DNA of 52,899 nt from Cytophagales bacterium (GTDB taxonomy: Bacteria; Bacteroidota; Bacteroidia; Cytophagales; Cyclobacteriaceae): assembly GCA_027317105.1 (NCBI GenBank), contig DAHVFH010000030.1, positions 1 to 52,899 on the forward strand, given 5' to 3'. The translations under genes and the position numbers were made by a program. Under the pieces are notes generated by a model. That model saw only the letters and a program-made list of their open reading frames with translations. It was not told the DNA's origin and did no database searches. This document shows, piece by piece, positions 1 through 8,323 of the stretch; position 1 is the stretch's first letter, and each line of letters starts with the position of its first letter.

Positions 1-91
1 GCCCCATGTTAACGGCTGTAAGTAGCGTCTTTGATGCCCAAAACCCCATGCCTACTTGCATGATTTTAGACGGGTTTATTTGTGTTTCCAT
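1..91 (-). CDS. Methyltransferase, N-terminal fragment (cut by window edge)
   Basis: Only the first 30 codons are inside the window, beginning at an ATG (complement of 89-91). The visible residues include METQINPSKIMQVGMGFW followed by ASKTLLTAVNMG. This resembles the start of Bacteroidota O-methyltransferases that open with a winged-helix dimerisation domain, where a GFWxSKTLLxA segment is typical. The SAM-binding domain lies outside the window, so the substrate cannot be judged. It reads in the same direction as the NmrA-like gene that starts at 1066 and lies 60 bases downstream of that gene's end, so the two may be cotranscribed. Confidence 0.6.
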   Translation of the reverse strand, partial: METQINPSKIMQVGMGFWASKTLLTAVNMG

Positions 92-151
92 GTTATTATT
101 ATTTTTAATAATTAATGAATTGATTTTAAGTGATTCAATGAAAAAAGGGCT

Positions 152-1066
152 TTAAACTTTTGATGTTTGCTCTTGAAAGAAGGGAACAAATTGTTCCTTG
201 TTTTCCGTGAGCCATTGTTCAAATCCCTTTATGTTAGGATACATTTCATGGCTTGCTTTCCGGTCTACTTTTCTTTCTAAAATGTGTAATCGGTTGCAGG
301 TAAACTGGGTGGCAAGTTCCTCAGCGCCCGGGAATCCAAATGAAGCGAAGACCTCTCTTGGAATGTCATTGTATTGGATGGTTTTCCCGAGCACCTTCGT
401 CATGATCTCAGCATATTTAGCAGGTTCTAAATCCTCTGAAACAGCACCAACAAGTTGCCCGATGTATTTCGATGGATTATTGAAAATGGTGTTTACAATT
501 CCACCTAAATCTTCGATGGACAAAGTAGCCAATGGGGTGTTCCCCTGAGGAAAACCAAATCCATAAGTACCATCTTCCATTTGTGTTGGAGGGAAGTACG
601 ACAGAAAATTTTCAAAATAAAACGCTGCATGGACATAGGTCGCTGGTATGTCTTTCGATCGACTGTAATCCTCCATGGCTGCTTTTGTCTCAAAATGAGC
701 AACAGATAAAGTTCCGTTGGATAATTTTTCAGCACTTGGAAGCGTACTGAAAACAAAGTGCTTAATGTTTGCTGCCTCCACCGCATCTACCAGGTTTTTT
801 CCGTGTTGTAATTCACCATCGAAGTGTTCCCAAAAATTAGTGACACCAAATACCCCGTAGCATTCTTGCATGGCCGCAGAAAGTGTTGCCTTGTCGGATA
901 AATCCCCTTTAGCCACTTCAGCGCCTTTGGATTTGAGTGCAAGGGCCGCATCCGATTCAGGGTTTCGGGTGAGGCATCTTACCTTAAAATCTCCCTGTTG
1001 TAATAAATGGCGAGCTACACTTCCTCCCTGGGCTCCTGTGGCTCCTGTTACTAATATGGTTTTCAT
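152..1066 (-). CDS. NmrA-family NAD(P)-binding protein
   Basis: The 304-residue protein opens with a Rossmann nucleotide-binding loop, TGATGAQGGSV (residues 7-17), and continues as an atypical short-chain dehydrogenase of the NmrA/HSCARG type. These proteins bind NADP and act either as redox sensors or as quinone/isoflavone-type reductases. The canonical YxxxK catalytic pair is not evident, as is usual in NmrA-like members. The length is normal for the family and no signal peptide is seen, so it is cytosolic. It is followed on the same strand by a partial methyltransferase. A non-catalytic regulator and a small-molecule reductase are both possible; the family call is firm and the substrate is unknown. 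Confidence 0.85.
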   Translation of the reverse strand: MKTILVTGATGAQGGSVARHLLQQGDFKVRCLTRNPESDAALALKSKGAEVAKGDLSDKATLSAAMQECYGVFGVTNFWEHFDGELQHGKNLVDAVEAANIKHFVFSTLPSAEKLSNGTLSVAHFETKAAMEDYSRSKDIPATYVHAAFYFENFLSYFPPTQMEDGTYGFGFPQGNTPLATLSIEDLGGIVNTIFNNPSKYIGQLVGAVSEDLEPAKYAEIMTKVLGKTIQYNDIPREVFASFGFPGAEELATQFTCNRLHILERKVDRKASHEMYPNIKGFEQWLTENKEQFVPFFQEQTSKV

Positions 1067-1191
1067 TTTTTCTTCATTTAAGTTTGATTTCGTAGGTCAA
1101 ACATGCGTAGATGAAGAATGAGAAGATAAAAAAAGGAATGAACGTCCCTGATCTGGGAGCGAATGGCTTAAAAAAGGGAGCGAAAAAATGA

Positions 1192-2487
1192 TTATTGCGT
1201 GGGAAGTAGCAGTTGGACGCTGGTCCCTGCCTTTGAACTATCAATATGGATGCTTCCTTTATTGAGACGCATGAAATCGTTGACAAGCACCAGGCCTAAG
1301 CCTGATCCCCGTTCACGATCAGTTCCCAGAGTGCTTCTATTTTTCTGAAGTGAAAACAACGTTTCAATCTTTTCTTTACTAATACCAATGCCAGTATCTT
1401 TGATTGTGATTTGAACTTTGTCCTCAATTTCATTGGTGGATACTTCAACCTGCCCGCCTGAGGGAGTAAACTTTATGGAATTGCTGATGACATTTCTAAG
1501 TACACTGAAAATCATATTGTAATCAGCAAATACGGATGCTTTGGCGTCTACAGATTGAGAAAAATGAATATTCTTAGAGGCAATAAAATCATTGAAAAGC
1601 AGATGAACTTTTGCCACTAAAGAGTGTAATTCTATATTTTGAGGCACACATCGAAGCCCATCTCGCTGACCCAGCGACCAATTCAATAGGTTGTCGAGCA
1701 ATTGATTTACGTTCTTTGCTGCAAAACTTATTCTTGGCCCTAGTTCCTTTAACTTCTCATTTTTCCCTTCCGAGTTGTAATATTCAAATAGTTCAGCGAG
1801 CCCTTCCAGGGAGGTAACAGGACTTCTGAGGTCGTGCCCAATAATAGTAAATAGTCGATCCTTTGTTTTATTTAAGTTTTCCAGTTCTTTGGTACGAAGC
1901 TTTACACGTTCTTCCAATTGCTCATAGATGATGGAGTTTTGAATTGATAACGCAATTTGCTTAGATAGCGTCATCAATAAATCCTCATCTGTTTGATGAA
2001 AAAACATAATGTTTTCACTTTCACAAGATAAAACGGCTACCAATTCATTATTTGCAATTAAAGGAAAGGCCACCTGGCTTTCAGCATTAGGAAGTCCAGG
2101 AAGTTTGATGGTTTGCGTAATTGATTCATCCTTCTTGAGAAAGGCATTTGCATATCTTCGATATTGTGATAAACGGGAAACTCTTAATTTTTTCTTTTTG
2201 CTGGCCACAGTGCCTACCACACCATAATTAAAGGGTATCTCTACACCAATTCCCGGATCGGCAAATCCACGGCTGGCAAATACCCGAAGTACGGTATCAT
2301 TCATTGCTGGAAATAAAAGAATGGTGTGCTTTAAATTGAAGTTATTGTCTAATAACTCTAGGATATTATTAAGCTTTCTCTTCAAAGGAGAAAGGTTTGC
2401 CAGTTCTACCGCAACATTTTTTAAAAGTACGTTCTTTCTCTTTTCTTCTTTGAGATCCTTCTCTAAAAACTCAATTGATTTTTCCAT
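1192..2487 (-). CDS. GAF-domain sensor histidine kinase
   Basis: A soluble kinase of 431 residues. A short coiled coil leads into a GAF sensor domain (about 20-190), then a linker helix, a HisKA domain with the phospho-acceptor His218 in GHDLRSP, and an HATPase domain with the N-box Asn336 (SNSIKF), the G1 box DTGIG (364-368) and the G2 box GSGLGL (394-399). It has no membrane segment, so it senses a cytoplasmic ligand or redox state. Its ATG lies 17 bases inside the end of the preceding FMN-barrel gene, which implies translational coupling. It is the last gene of a unit headed by a LytTR regulator, the likely partner, although HisKA-LytTR pairing is unusual. Confidence 0.9.
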   Translation of the reverse strand: MEKSIEFLEKDLKEEKRKNVLLKNVAVELANLSPLKRKLNNILELLDNNFNLKHTILLFPAMNDTVLRVFASRGFADPGIGVEIPFNYGVVGTVASKKKKLRVSRLSQYRRYANAFLKKDESITQTIKLPGLPNAESQVAFPLIANNELVAVLSCESENIMFFHQTDEDLLMTLSKQIALSIQNSIIYEQLEERVKLRTKELENLNKTKDRLFTIIGHDLRSPVTSLEGLAELFEYYNSEGKNEKLKELGPRISFAAKNVNQLLDNLLNWSLGQRDGLRCVPQNIELHSLVAKVHLLFNDFIASKNIHFSQSVDAKASVFADYNMIFSVLRNVISNSIKFTPSGGQVEVSTNEIEDKVQITIKDTGIGISKEKIETLFSLQKNRSTLGTDRERGSGLGLVLVNDFMRLNKGSIHIDSSKAGTSVQLLLPTQ

Positions 2488-2887
2488 TGAGTACTAGCGT
2501 TTGAATTGACTCAACTTTGCAGATAACAGCAGACTGTAACTTGAAAGTATCTTCCATGCCCTGCATAGAAGCGATCGCAGTGATGATCATGTCCATTTCT
2601 TCAAACAAGCCGCCTTCCTTTTCCTCTTCCTGATAGCTTACATTAATTTTCCAAAGTGTGAAAGTTTCTGGGCAGGTTACGGCCACCGTAAAATGGGGAT
2701 TCTCATTGATGTTTTTCCACGTTTTGCTAAAAAACTGGCGTGATAAGGCAATGTGCTCCTCATCAATGTAATGGACGTGAGAAATATACGTCACATTTGG
2801 TATTCCATCATCTGAGACAGTAGCAAGCGTTGGGGGAATAACTCCTTGAAAGGCCGGAAGCATATCCTGTGTTAATTTGTTCATCAT
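2471..2887 (-). CDS. Pyridoxamine 5'-phosphate oxidase-like FMN split-barrel protein
   Basis: This 138-residue protein has the split-barrel pattern of the pyridoxamine-phosphate-oxidase superfamily: a strand pair in PPTLATVSDDGIPNVTYIS, then IALSRQFFSKTWKNI, where the Ser/Arg/Lys residues typically touch the flavin phosphate, then NPHFTVAV. Such small members usually bind FMN or F420 and carry out poorly defined redox chemistry or sensing. It overlaps the histidine kinase by 17 bases and follows a second, more diverged split-barrel gene by 6 bases. That arrangement suggests a flavin-dependent input to the kinase. The family is clear; the sensing role is inferred from context. Confidence 0.8.
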   Translation of the reverse strand: MMNKLTQDMLPAFQGVIPPTLATVSDDGIPNVTYISHVHYIDEEHIALSRQFFSKTWKNINENPHFTVAVTCPETFTLWKINVSYQEEEKEGGLFEEMDMIITAIASMQGMEDTFKLQSAVICKVESIQTLVLNGKIN

Positions 2888-2893
2888 AAAACC

Positions 2894-3364
2894 TCAATCA
2901 ATTAATTTACCGCCTGTTCCAGGTTTTGGTGTCTGCTCGTATACATCCGTACATTGCATCGTAACCGCAATACTGGGTTGCTCAAGTAAATAACCAAAAA
3001 TCCCATTTCCATTCATCCCCATACCACTTAGTATATCTGTGATTTTAAGGACTTTCAACCTATAGAAATCAATATATTCCTCCTTGCACAGTTGATGACT
3101 TTTATATGTTCCTTTTATCTGATAAGACTCAAAGTTTTGAATGGAGGCCATTAAAAAGCTGATTTTCGATTTAACTGCCAGTGTGGGCTCAATGATGCCA
3201 AATAATTGTTTAGGAAGAAAAAAAGTGATGTGTTCATTGTCGTCTTCAACAATAAACCCGGAGACCCTTGTCAGTTCACAAATCTTATTTTTACCTACCG
3301 AAGCCACCCAAAAAAGGAGATCAGATCGGCTAGTTATTTGTTTTATTCTATTGGAGAGAACCAT
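2894..3364 (-). CDS. Diverged FMN split-barrel (pyridoxamine oxidase-like) protein
   Basis: A 156-residue cytosolic protein. The order of strands (DLLFWVASVGKNKICELTRVSGF, then a hydrophobic strand, then PTLAVKSKISFLMASIQNFESYQIKGTYKSH) matches the split-barrel flavin-binding fold in which a 'lifetime of substrate' strand is followed by the KG-type strand pair. Sequence similarity is weaker than for its neighbour, and a typical FMN phosphate-binding Arg/Lys cluster is not obvious, so it may bind the cofactor poorly or act only structurally. It starts at an ATG 22 bases after the LytTR regulator and ends 6 bases before the next split-barrel gene. Its tail is rich in Gly and Thr. Confidence 0.55.
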   Translation of the reverse strand: MVLSNRIKQITSRSDLLFWVASVGKNKICELTRVSGFIVEDDNEHITFFLPKQLFGIIEPTLAVKSKISFLMASIQNFESYQIKGTYKSHQLCKEEYIDFYRLKVLKITDILSGMGMNGNGIFGYLLEQPSIAVTMQCTDVYEQTPKPGTGGKLID

Positions 3365-3386
3365 TTATAAACCAATATAAAAAAAA

Positions 3387-4121
3387 TTACCCTAGTGTGC
3401 TAATTCTGGAAAGTAAAGATTGCTTGTACGTTTTCCCTATTCCAATTTTCTTCCCTCCAATCGATAGATTACTTTGAGCCAGTTGAATATCGTCTATTGC
3501 CTCGAGGTTTATGATAAAAGAGCGATGTACTTGCAAAAAAAGTTGGTCTGGGAGTTGATCAGCTATATTTTTCAATCTTTCCTTTACCATGTACTTTTTG
3601 TGCTGTGTATGAATGTAGCAATACTTATCATACGCTTCAATATAGCCGATAGCTGAGAGAAGCACCTTAGTAAGTGAAATGCCATCTTTTACGAAGAGAT
3701 GCATTGTACTATTATCATTTTTAGTGCTTACTATGCTTTTTCTTTCTTTTTGCTTACTAAAAACAGCTAGTTCTATGCTTCGCTCCAATTCTTCCGCCTT
3801 ATACGGTTTAGTAATGTAAGCAGCAGGCTGTGTTTCTTTGGCTTGGTTAAAGGTTTCAGAATCTCGAAATGAGGTTATAAAAACAGTTGGGATATCGTAT
3901 AATTCATTGATCTTATTAACTAAATCAATTCCCGAAATGTCACTATTCAAAGCGATGTCCATTAACAAAACATCTGGATTCGTAGCACGAATTATAGGAA
4001 TAACCTGATGTGGATCAACGATAACATCAATTAGTTCATATTTTAACGAGTCCATTACCATTCGGAGTTTTTCCTCGTGAATGGGGTCATCTTCCGTTGC
4101 TAATATTCTAATTTTTGACAT
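3387..4121 (-). CDS. LytTR-family response regulator
   Basis: A response regulator of 244 residues from the ATG at 4121. A TTG 15 bases further upstream would add five residues, but the receiver fold starts properly at MSKIRILATEDD. The receiver has acidic Asp11/Asp12, the phospho-acceptor Asp55 in LLMDIAL, Thr83 and Lys105. A LytTR DNA-binding domain occupies about 140-240, with the typical IGYIEAYDKYCYIHT and FLQVHRSFIINL segments. LytTR regulators bind direct repeats upstream of target promoters. It heads the operon that ends with the GAF histidine kinase, so the kinase and regulator probably form one pathway. Confidence 0.9.
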   Translation of the reverse strand: MSKIRILATEDDPIHEEKLRMVMDSLKYELIDVIVDPHQVIPIIRATNPDVLLMDIALNSDISGIDLVNKINELYDIPTVFITSFRDSETFNQAKETQPAAYITKPYKAEELERSIELAVFSKQKERKSIVSTKNDNSTMHLFVKDGISLTKVLLSAIGYIEAYDKYCYIHTQHKKYMVKERLKNIADQLPDQLFLQVHRSFIINLEAIDDIQLAQSNLSIGGKKIGIGKTYKQSLLSRISTLG

Positions 4122-4182
4122 TTGGGAAGGATTCAATTACTTACAAAACACAACGGTCTTGTACATGAAAAGTAGGCCAGAT

Positions 4183-4203
4183 GATAAGCGCTATCGCGCT
4201 ATC
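4183..4203. repeat. Inverted repeat upstream of the LytTR regulator
   Basis: GATAAGCGC, a TATC spacer, then GCGCTATC form a hairpin of about 8 base pairs with one bulge. It lies 60 bases before the LytTR gene and 180 bases before the divergent metal-efflux operon. There is no T-run on either side, so it is a poor terminator. It could be a regulatory site, but nothing assigns a protein to it. Confidence 0.4.
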
Positions 4204-4378
4204 TTTTCCGTTTGACACAAAGCGATTGCTTTAAAAATACTAAAAATTTAAAATATGTCGGACTATACTAGATAATCGCAAGCGTTTAAATTTAGCACTA
4301 TCCTTTATTTTTTATATAGTGTTACCCATTCGCTGCGTTTAGACGAGATTAGTATCTTCATTTCCCCTATTATTTTCT

Positions 4379-4386
4379 TACCTTTG
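4379..4386 (+). promoter_or_regulatory. -7 box TACCTTTG of the metal-efflux operon
   Basis: The sequence matches the Bacteroidota -7 consensus TAnnTTTG exactly. It ends five bases before a TTG codon at 4392, so transcription would begin at or next to that codon. No clear TTTG is seen at the -33 position. Confidence 0.6.
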
Positions 4387-4391
4387 CATCC

Positions 4392-4763
4392 TTGAAACAC
4401 CTTTTGGCCATACCGCTCCTGATTTTATACATCAACTCCAACACAGAGTTTCATGAAGTATTGCGGCTTCCTGTGCTCATCGAGCATTATCAGGAACACA
4501 AGAAATTGGTGAGCGACATTTCGTTTTGGGAATTTTTGGTGATGCACTACAAGACTAATGTTTCTCACGATGCCAATGATAATAAGCTGCCATTCAAAGA
4601 TCCCGCGCATTCTTTCACCGCATCTGTTTTAGCGTTACCACTTCCCAAAATTGCCTTGCAAGAAAAAGAATTGATTTCCCAAGTCAGTCACATTTCATTT
4701 TATTCAGCGCGTTTCATCTCTTCCCCCCTTAGCAAAATCTTTCAGCCGCCTAAACTTGGCTGA
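4392..4763 (+). CDS. Small His-rich protein leading the metal-efflux operon
   Basis: A protein of 123 residues with a hydrophobic N-terminus (MKHLLAIPLLILYINSNTEF) that could be a signal peptide. It is followed by LPVLIEHYQEHKK and a conserved-looking core rich in His, Asp and Asn. Small proteins with an H-x-x-EH-K segment often precede CzcA/CusA-type pump genes in Bacteroidota, so it may be a periplasmic metal-binding accessory. This role is inferred. The start is a TTG, supported by the promoter box five bases upstream, which leaves no leader; no in-frame ATG lies nearby. The pump gene starts 67 bases after its stop. Confidence 0.65.
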   Translation: MKHLLAIPLLILYINSNTEFHEVLRLPVLIEHYQEHKKLVSDISFWEFLVMHYKTNVSHDANDNKLPFKDPAHSFTASVLALPLPKIALQEKELISQVSHISFYSARFISSPLSKIFQPPKLG

Positions 4764-4830
4764 CCTCCTTTCTTGCTTGGCAATTACGGTCAAGCCAATT
4801 TCACTTTTTTTAATTTTTTAAGATTCTACC

Positions 4831-7800
4831 ATGTTGAATGGCATTATTTCCTTTTCCATAAGGAATAAAATAATTATTGGCATGCTCACCCTTGCGCTCA
4901 TTGCCTGGGGCTCATATTCCTTAACCCAATTACCCATTGATGCTGTACCTGACATCACCAACAATCAGGTGCAGGTACTCACGGTTTCACCTTCGTTGGC
5001 CGCAAACGAAATCGAGCGACTCGTTACTTTTCCGGTGGAGCAAACGATGGCCACCATTCCGAATATCATAGAGATGCGTTCTTTTTCCCGGTTTGGTCTT
5101 TCTGTAGTCACGATCGTTTTTACCGATGAAACCGATGTGTACTGGGCACGGCAGCAAGTGAACGAGCGGCTCTCTGTCGCCAAGTCGATGATCCCAAACG
5201 GCACAGGCACGCCAATTCTTGGTCCCCTTTCTACAGGGCTAAGCGAAATTTATCAATATATCATCCGGCCTGCCAAGGGTTATGAAAATAAATACGATGC
5301 CATGGAATTACGAACGATTCAGGATTGGATTGTGCGCAGGCAATTGCTGGGAACCCCCGGAGTGGCGGATGTAGGCAGCTGGGGTGGAAAACTAAAAGAA
5401 TACGAAGTAGCCGTAAATCCCGATAAGCTTCGTAGTATGAATGTGGGAATCAACGAAATTTTCTCCGCGCTGCAAAAAAATAATCAGAACACAGGCGGGG
5501 CTTACATTGACCAGAAGCCTTACGCCTTCTTTATTCGCAGTGAAGGTTTAGCGCAGAACCTTGATGACATCGAAAAGATTGTCATTCGAAACAACCCGAA
5601 TGGATTACCAATTTTGATTCGAGATGTGGCGCGGGTACGCTATGGAAATGCAACACGCTACGGAGCAATTACCTATAACAATGAGGGTGAAGTAGTAGGG
5701 GCGGTTGTGCTTATGTTGAAAGGTGCTAATTCATCTTTTGTAATCGAAAAAGTAAAAGAACGTATCGAACAAATTAAAAAGACATTACCCGAAGGGATTG
5801 TTATCGAACCGTATCTCGACCGAACCAAGTTGGTAAACAATGCCATTTACACCGTTACTAAAAATCTTGCCGAAGGCGCGTTGATTGTCATTTTTGTTTT
5901 GGTATTGATGCTCGGCAATCTGCGTGCTGGTCTCGTGGTAGCTTCGGTGATTCCGTTAGCGATGCTTTTCGCGATTAGCTTAATGAATTTCTTTGGCGTT
6001 TCCGGAAACCTGATGAGTTTGGGAGCAATTGACTTTGGGTTGATCGTTGATGGAGCCGTGATTATTGTAGAAGCCACGCTGCATCATTTGGCATCTTCAA
6101 ACTCCATTAAAAAACTTACGCAAATAGAAATGGACGAAGAAGTAAAACTCTCCGCTTCGAAAATGATGAACTCGGCAGCATTCGGTCAAATCATTATTTT
6201 GATTGTGTACATTCCCATCCTCACTTTAGTAGGCATTGAAGGTAAAATGTTTAAGCCCATGGCGCAGACCGTTGCTTTTGCAATTCTTGGCGCCCTGCTT
6301 TTATCATTAACCTATGTGCCCATGGTCTCTTCGCTTTTTCTTAGTAAGAAATCGGTTCATAAAAAAAATATTTCTGACAAAATCATTGCCTTCTTCCACA
6401 TGATTTATGAGCCTGTCATCTCGTTTGCCCTTCATCGCAGAAAAGCAATTGTAGCGTCATCGATTTTCCTTTTTGCGTTAAGTCTTTTATTATTCCTTCA
6501 ATTGGGGGGTGAGTTCATACCTACGTTGGATGAAGGCGATTTTGCCGTGGACACCAAAATCCTTACTGGCAGCTCGCTTACACAAATGACACAGACCACG
6601 CAAAGAAGTGCAAAAGTATTGATGGATAATTTTCCGGAGGTAAAAAAAGTCATTGGCAAAATCGGTACTTCTGAAATACCTACCGATCCAATGCCGATCG
6701 AAAATGCCGACTTACTTATCGTTCTTAAAGATCGCGGTGAGTGGGTAAGTGGCAGCACGCGAGAAGAACTTGCTGATAAGATGTCGGCAAAACTTTATGA
6801 AGAAATGCCGGGCGTGATGTTTGGGTTTCAACAGCCCATTCAAATGCGGTTCAACGAACTAATGACGGGTGCACGCCAGGATGTGGTGATAAAAATTTAT
6901 GGAGAAGACTTGGATTTGCTTGTCGCTTATGCAGAAAAGGTCGGAAAAATTGCCAGCACGGTTAAAGGATCAGAGGATATTTATGTAGAGCCCGTTGGGG
7001 GCCTTCCTCAAATTGTAGTTACTTTCAATCGCGACAAATTAGCCATGTTTGGGCTGAGTATTGAAGAAGTAAATCAGGTGCTTCGAAGTGGTTTCGCGGG
7101 CGAATCCGCGGGAATGATTTACGAGAAAGAAAGACGATTCGATTTGGTAGTTCGATTGGATCAACAAAATCGCAGAAGTATAGACGACATCAAAGAGTTG
7201 TACGTCACCGCATCCAATGGAAGACAGATTCCCCTAGAACAATTGGCCACTATTGAGCTTCAATCTGGTATCAATCAGATACAACGCGATGATGCCAAGC
7301 GAAGGATTGCGGTAGGTTTCAACGTGCGTGGAAGAGATGTAGAAAGCATTGTAAAAGAAATGAACGTTAAAATCAATAAACAGCTAAAAATGGATCCGGG
7401 ATACTTTTTAAAATATGGTGGCTCTTTTAAAAATTTAGAAGAGGCAAAAAAAAGACTGATAATTACTGTGCCGGTGGTGTTGCTGTTGATTTTCATTTTG
7501 CTCTATTTCACTTTTCATTCCATTAAGGAAAGCCTTCTCATCTTTTCATCTATTCCTTTGTCGGCCATCGGAGGTGTTGTGGCTTTATGGGCACGTGGAA
7601 TGCCGTTCAGCATTTCTGCAGGTGTTGGATTTATCGCGCTCTTTGGTGTAGCTGTACTCAACGGCATCGTTTTGATAGCGGAATTTAATCGCCTAAGAAA
7701 AGAGAATTCAGATTTAAATCTATTTGACGTTGTAAAAACCGGAACGCAAACGCGGCTGCGTCCAGTGCTGATGACCGCTTTAGTCGCTTCGCTGGGTTTT

Positions 7801-7953
7801 TTACCAATGGCGCTTTCGCAAACCTCAGGCGCAGAAGTCCAAAGACCACTCGCAACGGTTGTGATTGGCGGGTTAATTTCTGCCACCTTGCTTACGTTGA
7901 TCGTACTGCCTGTGCTTTACACTTACTTTGAAAAGCCTAATTCTAAGTTTTGA
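4831..7953 (+). CDS. CzcA/CusA-type heavy-metal efflux RND transporter
   Basis: The 1040-residue inner-membrane proton antiporter has the full RND plan: TM1 at residues 12-30, a large periplasmic loop, TM2-6 (about 340-500), TM7 near 535-555, a second loop, and TM8-12 (about 870-1030). The TM4 relay motif is DFGLIVDG, with Asp401 and Asp407, as in heavy-metal (HME) pumps. The opening IRNKIIIGMLTLALIAWG and QLPIDAVPDITNNQVQV are diagnostic of CzcA/CusA. It exports divalent or monovalent metal ions through the TolC-type channel encoded downstream. Some Bacteroidota fuse pump and channel, but here they are separate. The last residues, PNSKF, come from an AT-rich repeat that begins a four-helix-bundle insertion. 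Confidence 0.95.
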   Translation: MLNGIISFSIRNKIIIGMLTLALIAWGSYSLTQLPIDAVPDITNNQVQVLTVSPSLAANEIERLVTFPVEQTMATIPNIIEMRSFSRFGLSVVTIVFTDETDVYWARQQVNERLSVAKSMIPNGTGTPILGPLSTGLSEIYQYIIRPAKGYENKYDAMELRTIQDWIVRRQLLGTPGVADVGSWGGKLKEYEVAVNPDKLRSMNVGINEIFSALQKNNQNTGGAYIDQKPYAFFIRSEGLAQNLDDIEKIVIRNNPNGLPILIRDVARVRYGNATRYGAITYNNEGEVVGAVVLMLKGANSSFVIEKVKERIEQIKKTLPEGIVIEPYLDRTKLVNNAIYTVTKNLAEGALIVIFVLVLMLGNLRAGLVVASVIPLAMLFAISLMNFFGVSGNLMSLGAIDFGLIVDGAVIIVEATLHHLASSNSIKKLTQIEMDEEVKLSASKMMNSAAFGQIIILIVYIPILTLVGIEGKMFKPMAQTVAFAILGALLLSLTYVPMVSSLFLSKKSVHKKNISDKIIAFFHMIYEPVISFALHRRKAIVASSIFLFALSLLLFLQLGGEFIPTLDEGDFAVDTKILTGSSLTQMTQTTQRSAKVLMDNFPEVKKVIGKIGTSEIPTDPMPIENADLLIVLKDRGEWVSGSTREELADKMSAKLYEEMPGVMFGFQQPIQMRFNELMTGARQDVVIKIYGEDLDLLVAYAEKVGKIASTVKGSEDIYVEPVGGLPQIVVTFNRDKLAMFGLSIEEVNQVLRSGFAGESAGMIYEKERRFDLVVRLDQQNRRSIDDIKELYVTASNGRQIPLEQLATIELQSGINQIQRDDAKRRIAVGFNVRGRDVESIVKEMNVKINKQLKMDPGYFLKYGGSFKNLEEAKKRLIITVPVVLLLIFILLYFTFHSIKESLLIFSSIPLSAIGGVVALWARGMPFSISAGVGFIALFGVAVLNGIVLIAEFNRLRKENSDLNLFDVVKTGTQTRLRPVLMTALVASLGFLPMALSQTSGAEVQRPLATVVIGGLISATLLTLIVLPVLYTYFEKPNSKF

Positions 7954-7970
7954 ATTCTAAATTTTAAATG
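7938..7970 (+). repeat. AT-rich repeat, left flank of a four-helix-bundle gene
   Basis: The stretch reads TAATTCTAAGTTTTGAAT then TCTAAATTTTAAATG. It supplies the last codons and stop of the pump gene. An inverted, related stretch (AAAATTTAAAATTCTGG) lies just after the four-helix-bundle gene at 8340-8385, and a solitary relative lies at 33341-33375. Confidence 0.5.
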
Positions 7971-7978
7971 ATCATACA

Positions 7979-8323
7979 ATGAAAGAAAACATTATTCTTA
8001 ACAAGTCATTTGATTTTGCGATATCAATGATTACGCTTTATTCAATTCTTGTTGATCACAGGGAATATGTGATTTCCAAACAATTGCTTAGATCAGGTAC
8101 CTCTATTGGTGCCAATACCGAAGAGGCAACCGCTGCTCAATCAAGAAAAGATTTTATCTCGAAAATGAGCATCGCCTCAAAAGAAGCTCGTGAAACCAGA
8201 TACTGGCTGCGTCTTCTTCAAAAAAGTCAATTCGTAAAGATGGATTACTCAGCTTACCTGAGCGATATCGAAGAAATAATAAAAATTATTACAGCCATCG
8301 TGAAATCCTCACAAAATGTTTAA
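7979..8323 (+). CDS. Four-helix-bundle protein (23S rRNA IVS / S23 type)
   Basis: The 114-residue cytosolic protein carries the hallmark segment KQLLRSGTSIGANTEEA, then DFISKMSIASKEARETRYWLRLL, of the four-helix-bundle family first seen in 23S rRNA intervening sequences and shared with the Avd accessory proteins of diversity-generating retroelements. Members form basic homopentamers that may bind nucleic acid; their role when free-standing is unknown. No reverse transcriptase is nearby. The gene separates the pump from its TolC partner, has no obvious function in metal efflux, and is bracketed by inverted AT-rich repeats. Its stop overlaps the ATG of the next gene. Confidence 0.9.
   Translation: MKENIILNKSFDFAISMITLYSILVDHREYVISKQLLRSGTSIGANTEEATAAQSRKDFISKMSIASKEARETRYWLRLLQKSQFVKMDYSAYLSDIEEIIKIITAIVKSSQNV

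Noticed and set aside
1155..1190. Direct repeat GGGAGCGAA between the NmrA and histidine-kinase genes
   Set aside because: Only two short copies, no palindrome, and too little to call a regulatory site.
4183..4203. Inverted repeat GATAAGCGC/GCGCTATC as a terminator
   Set aside because: No T-run follows on either strand and no gene ends nearby, so it was kept only as a repeat of unknown role.
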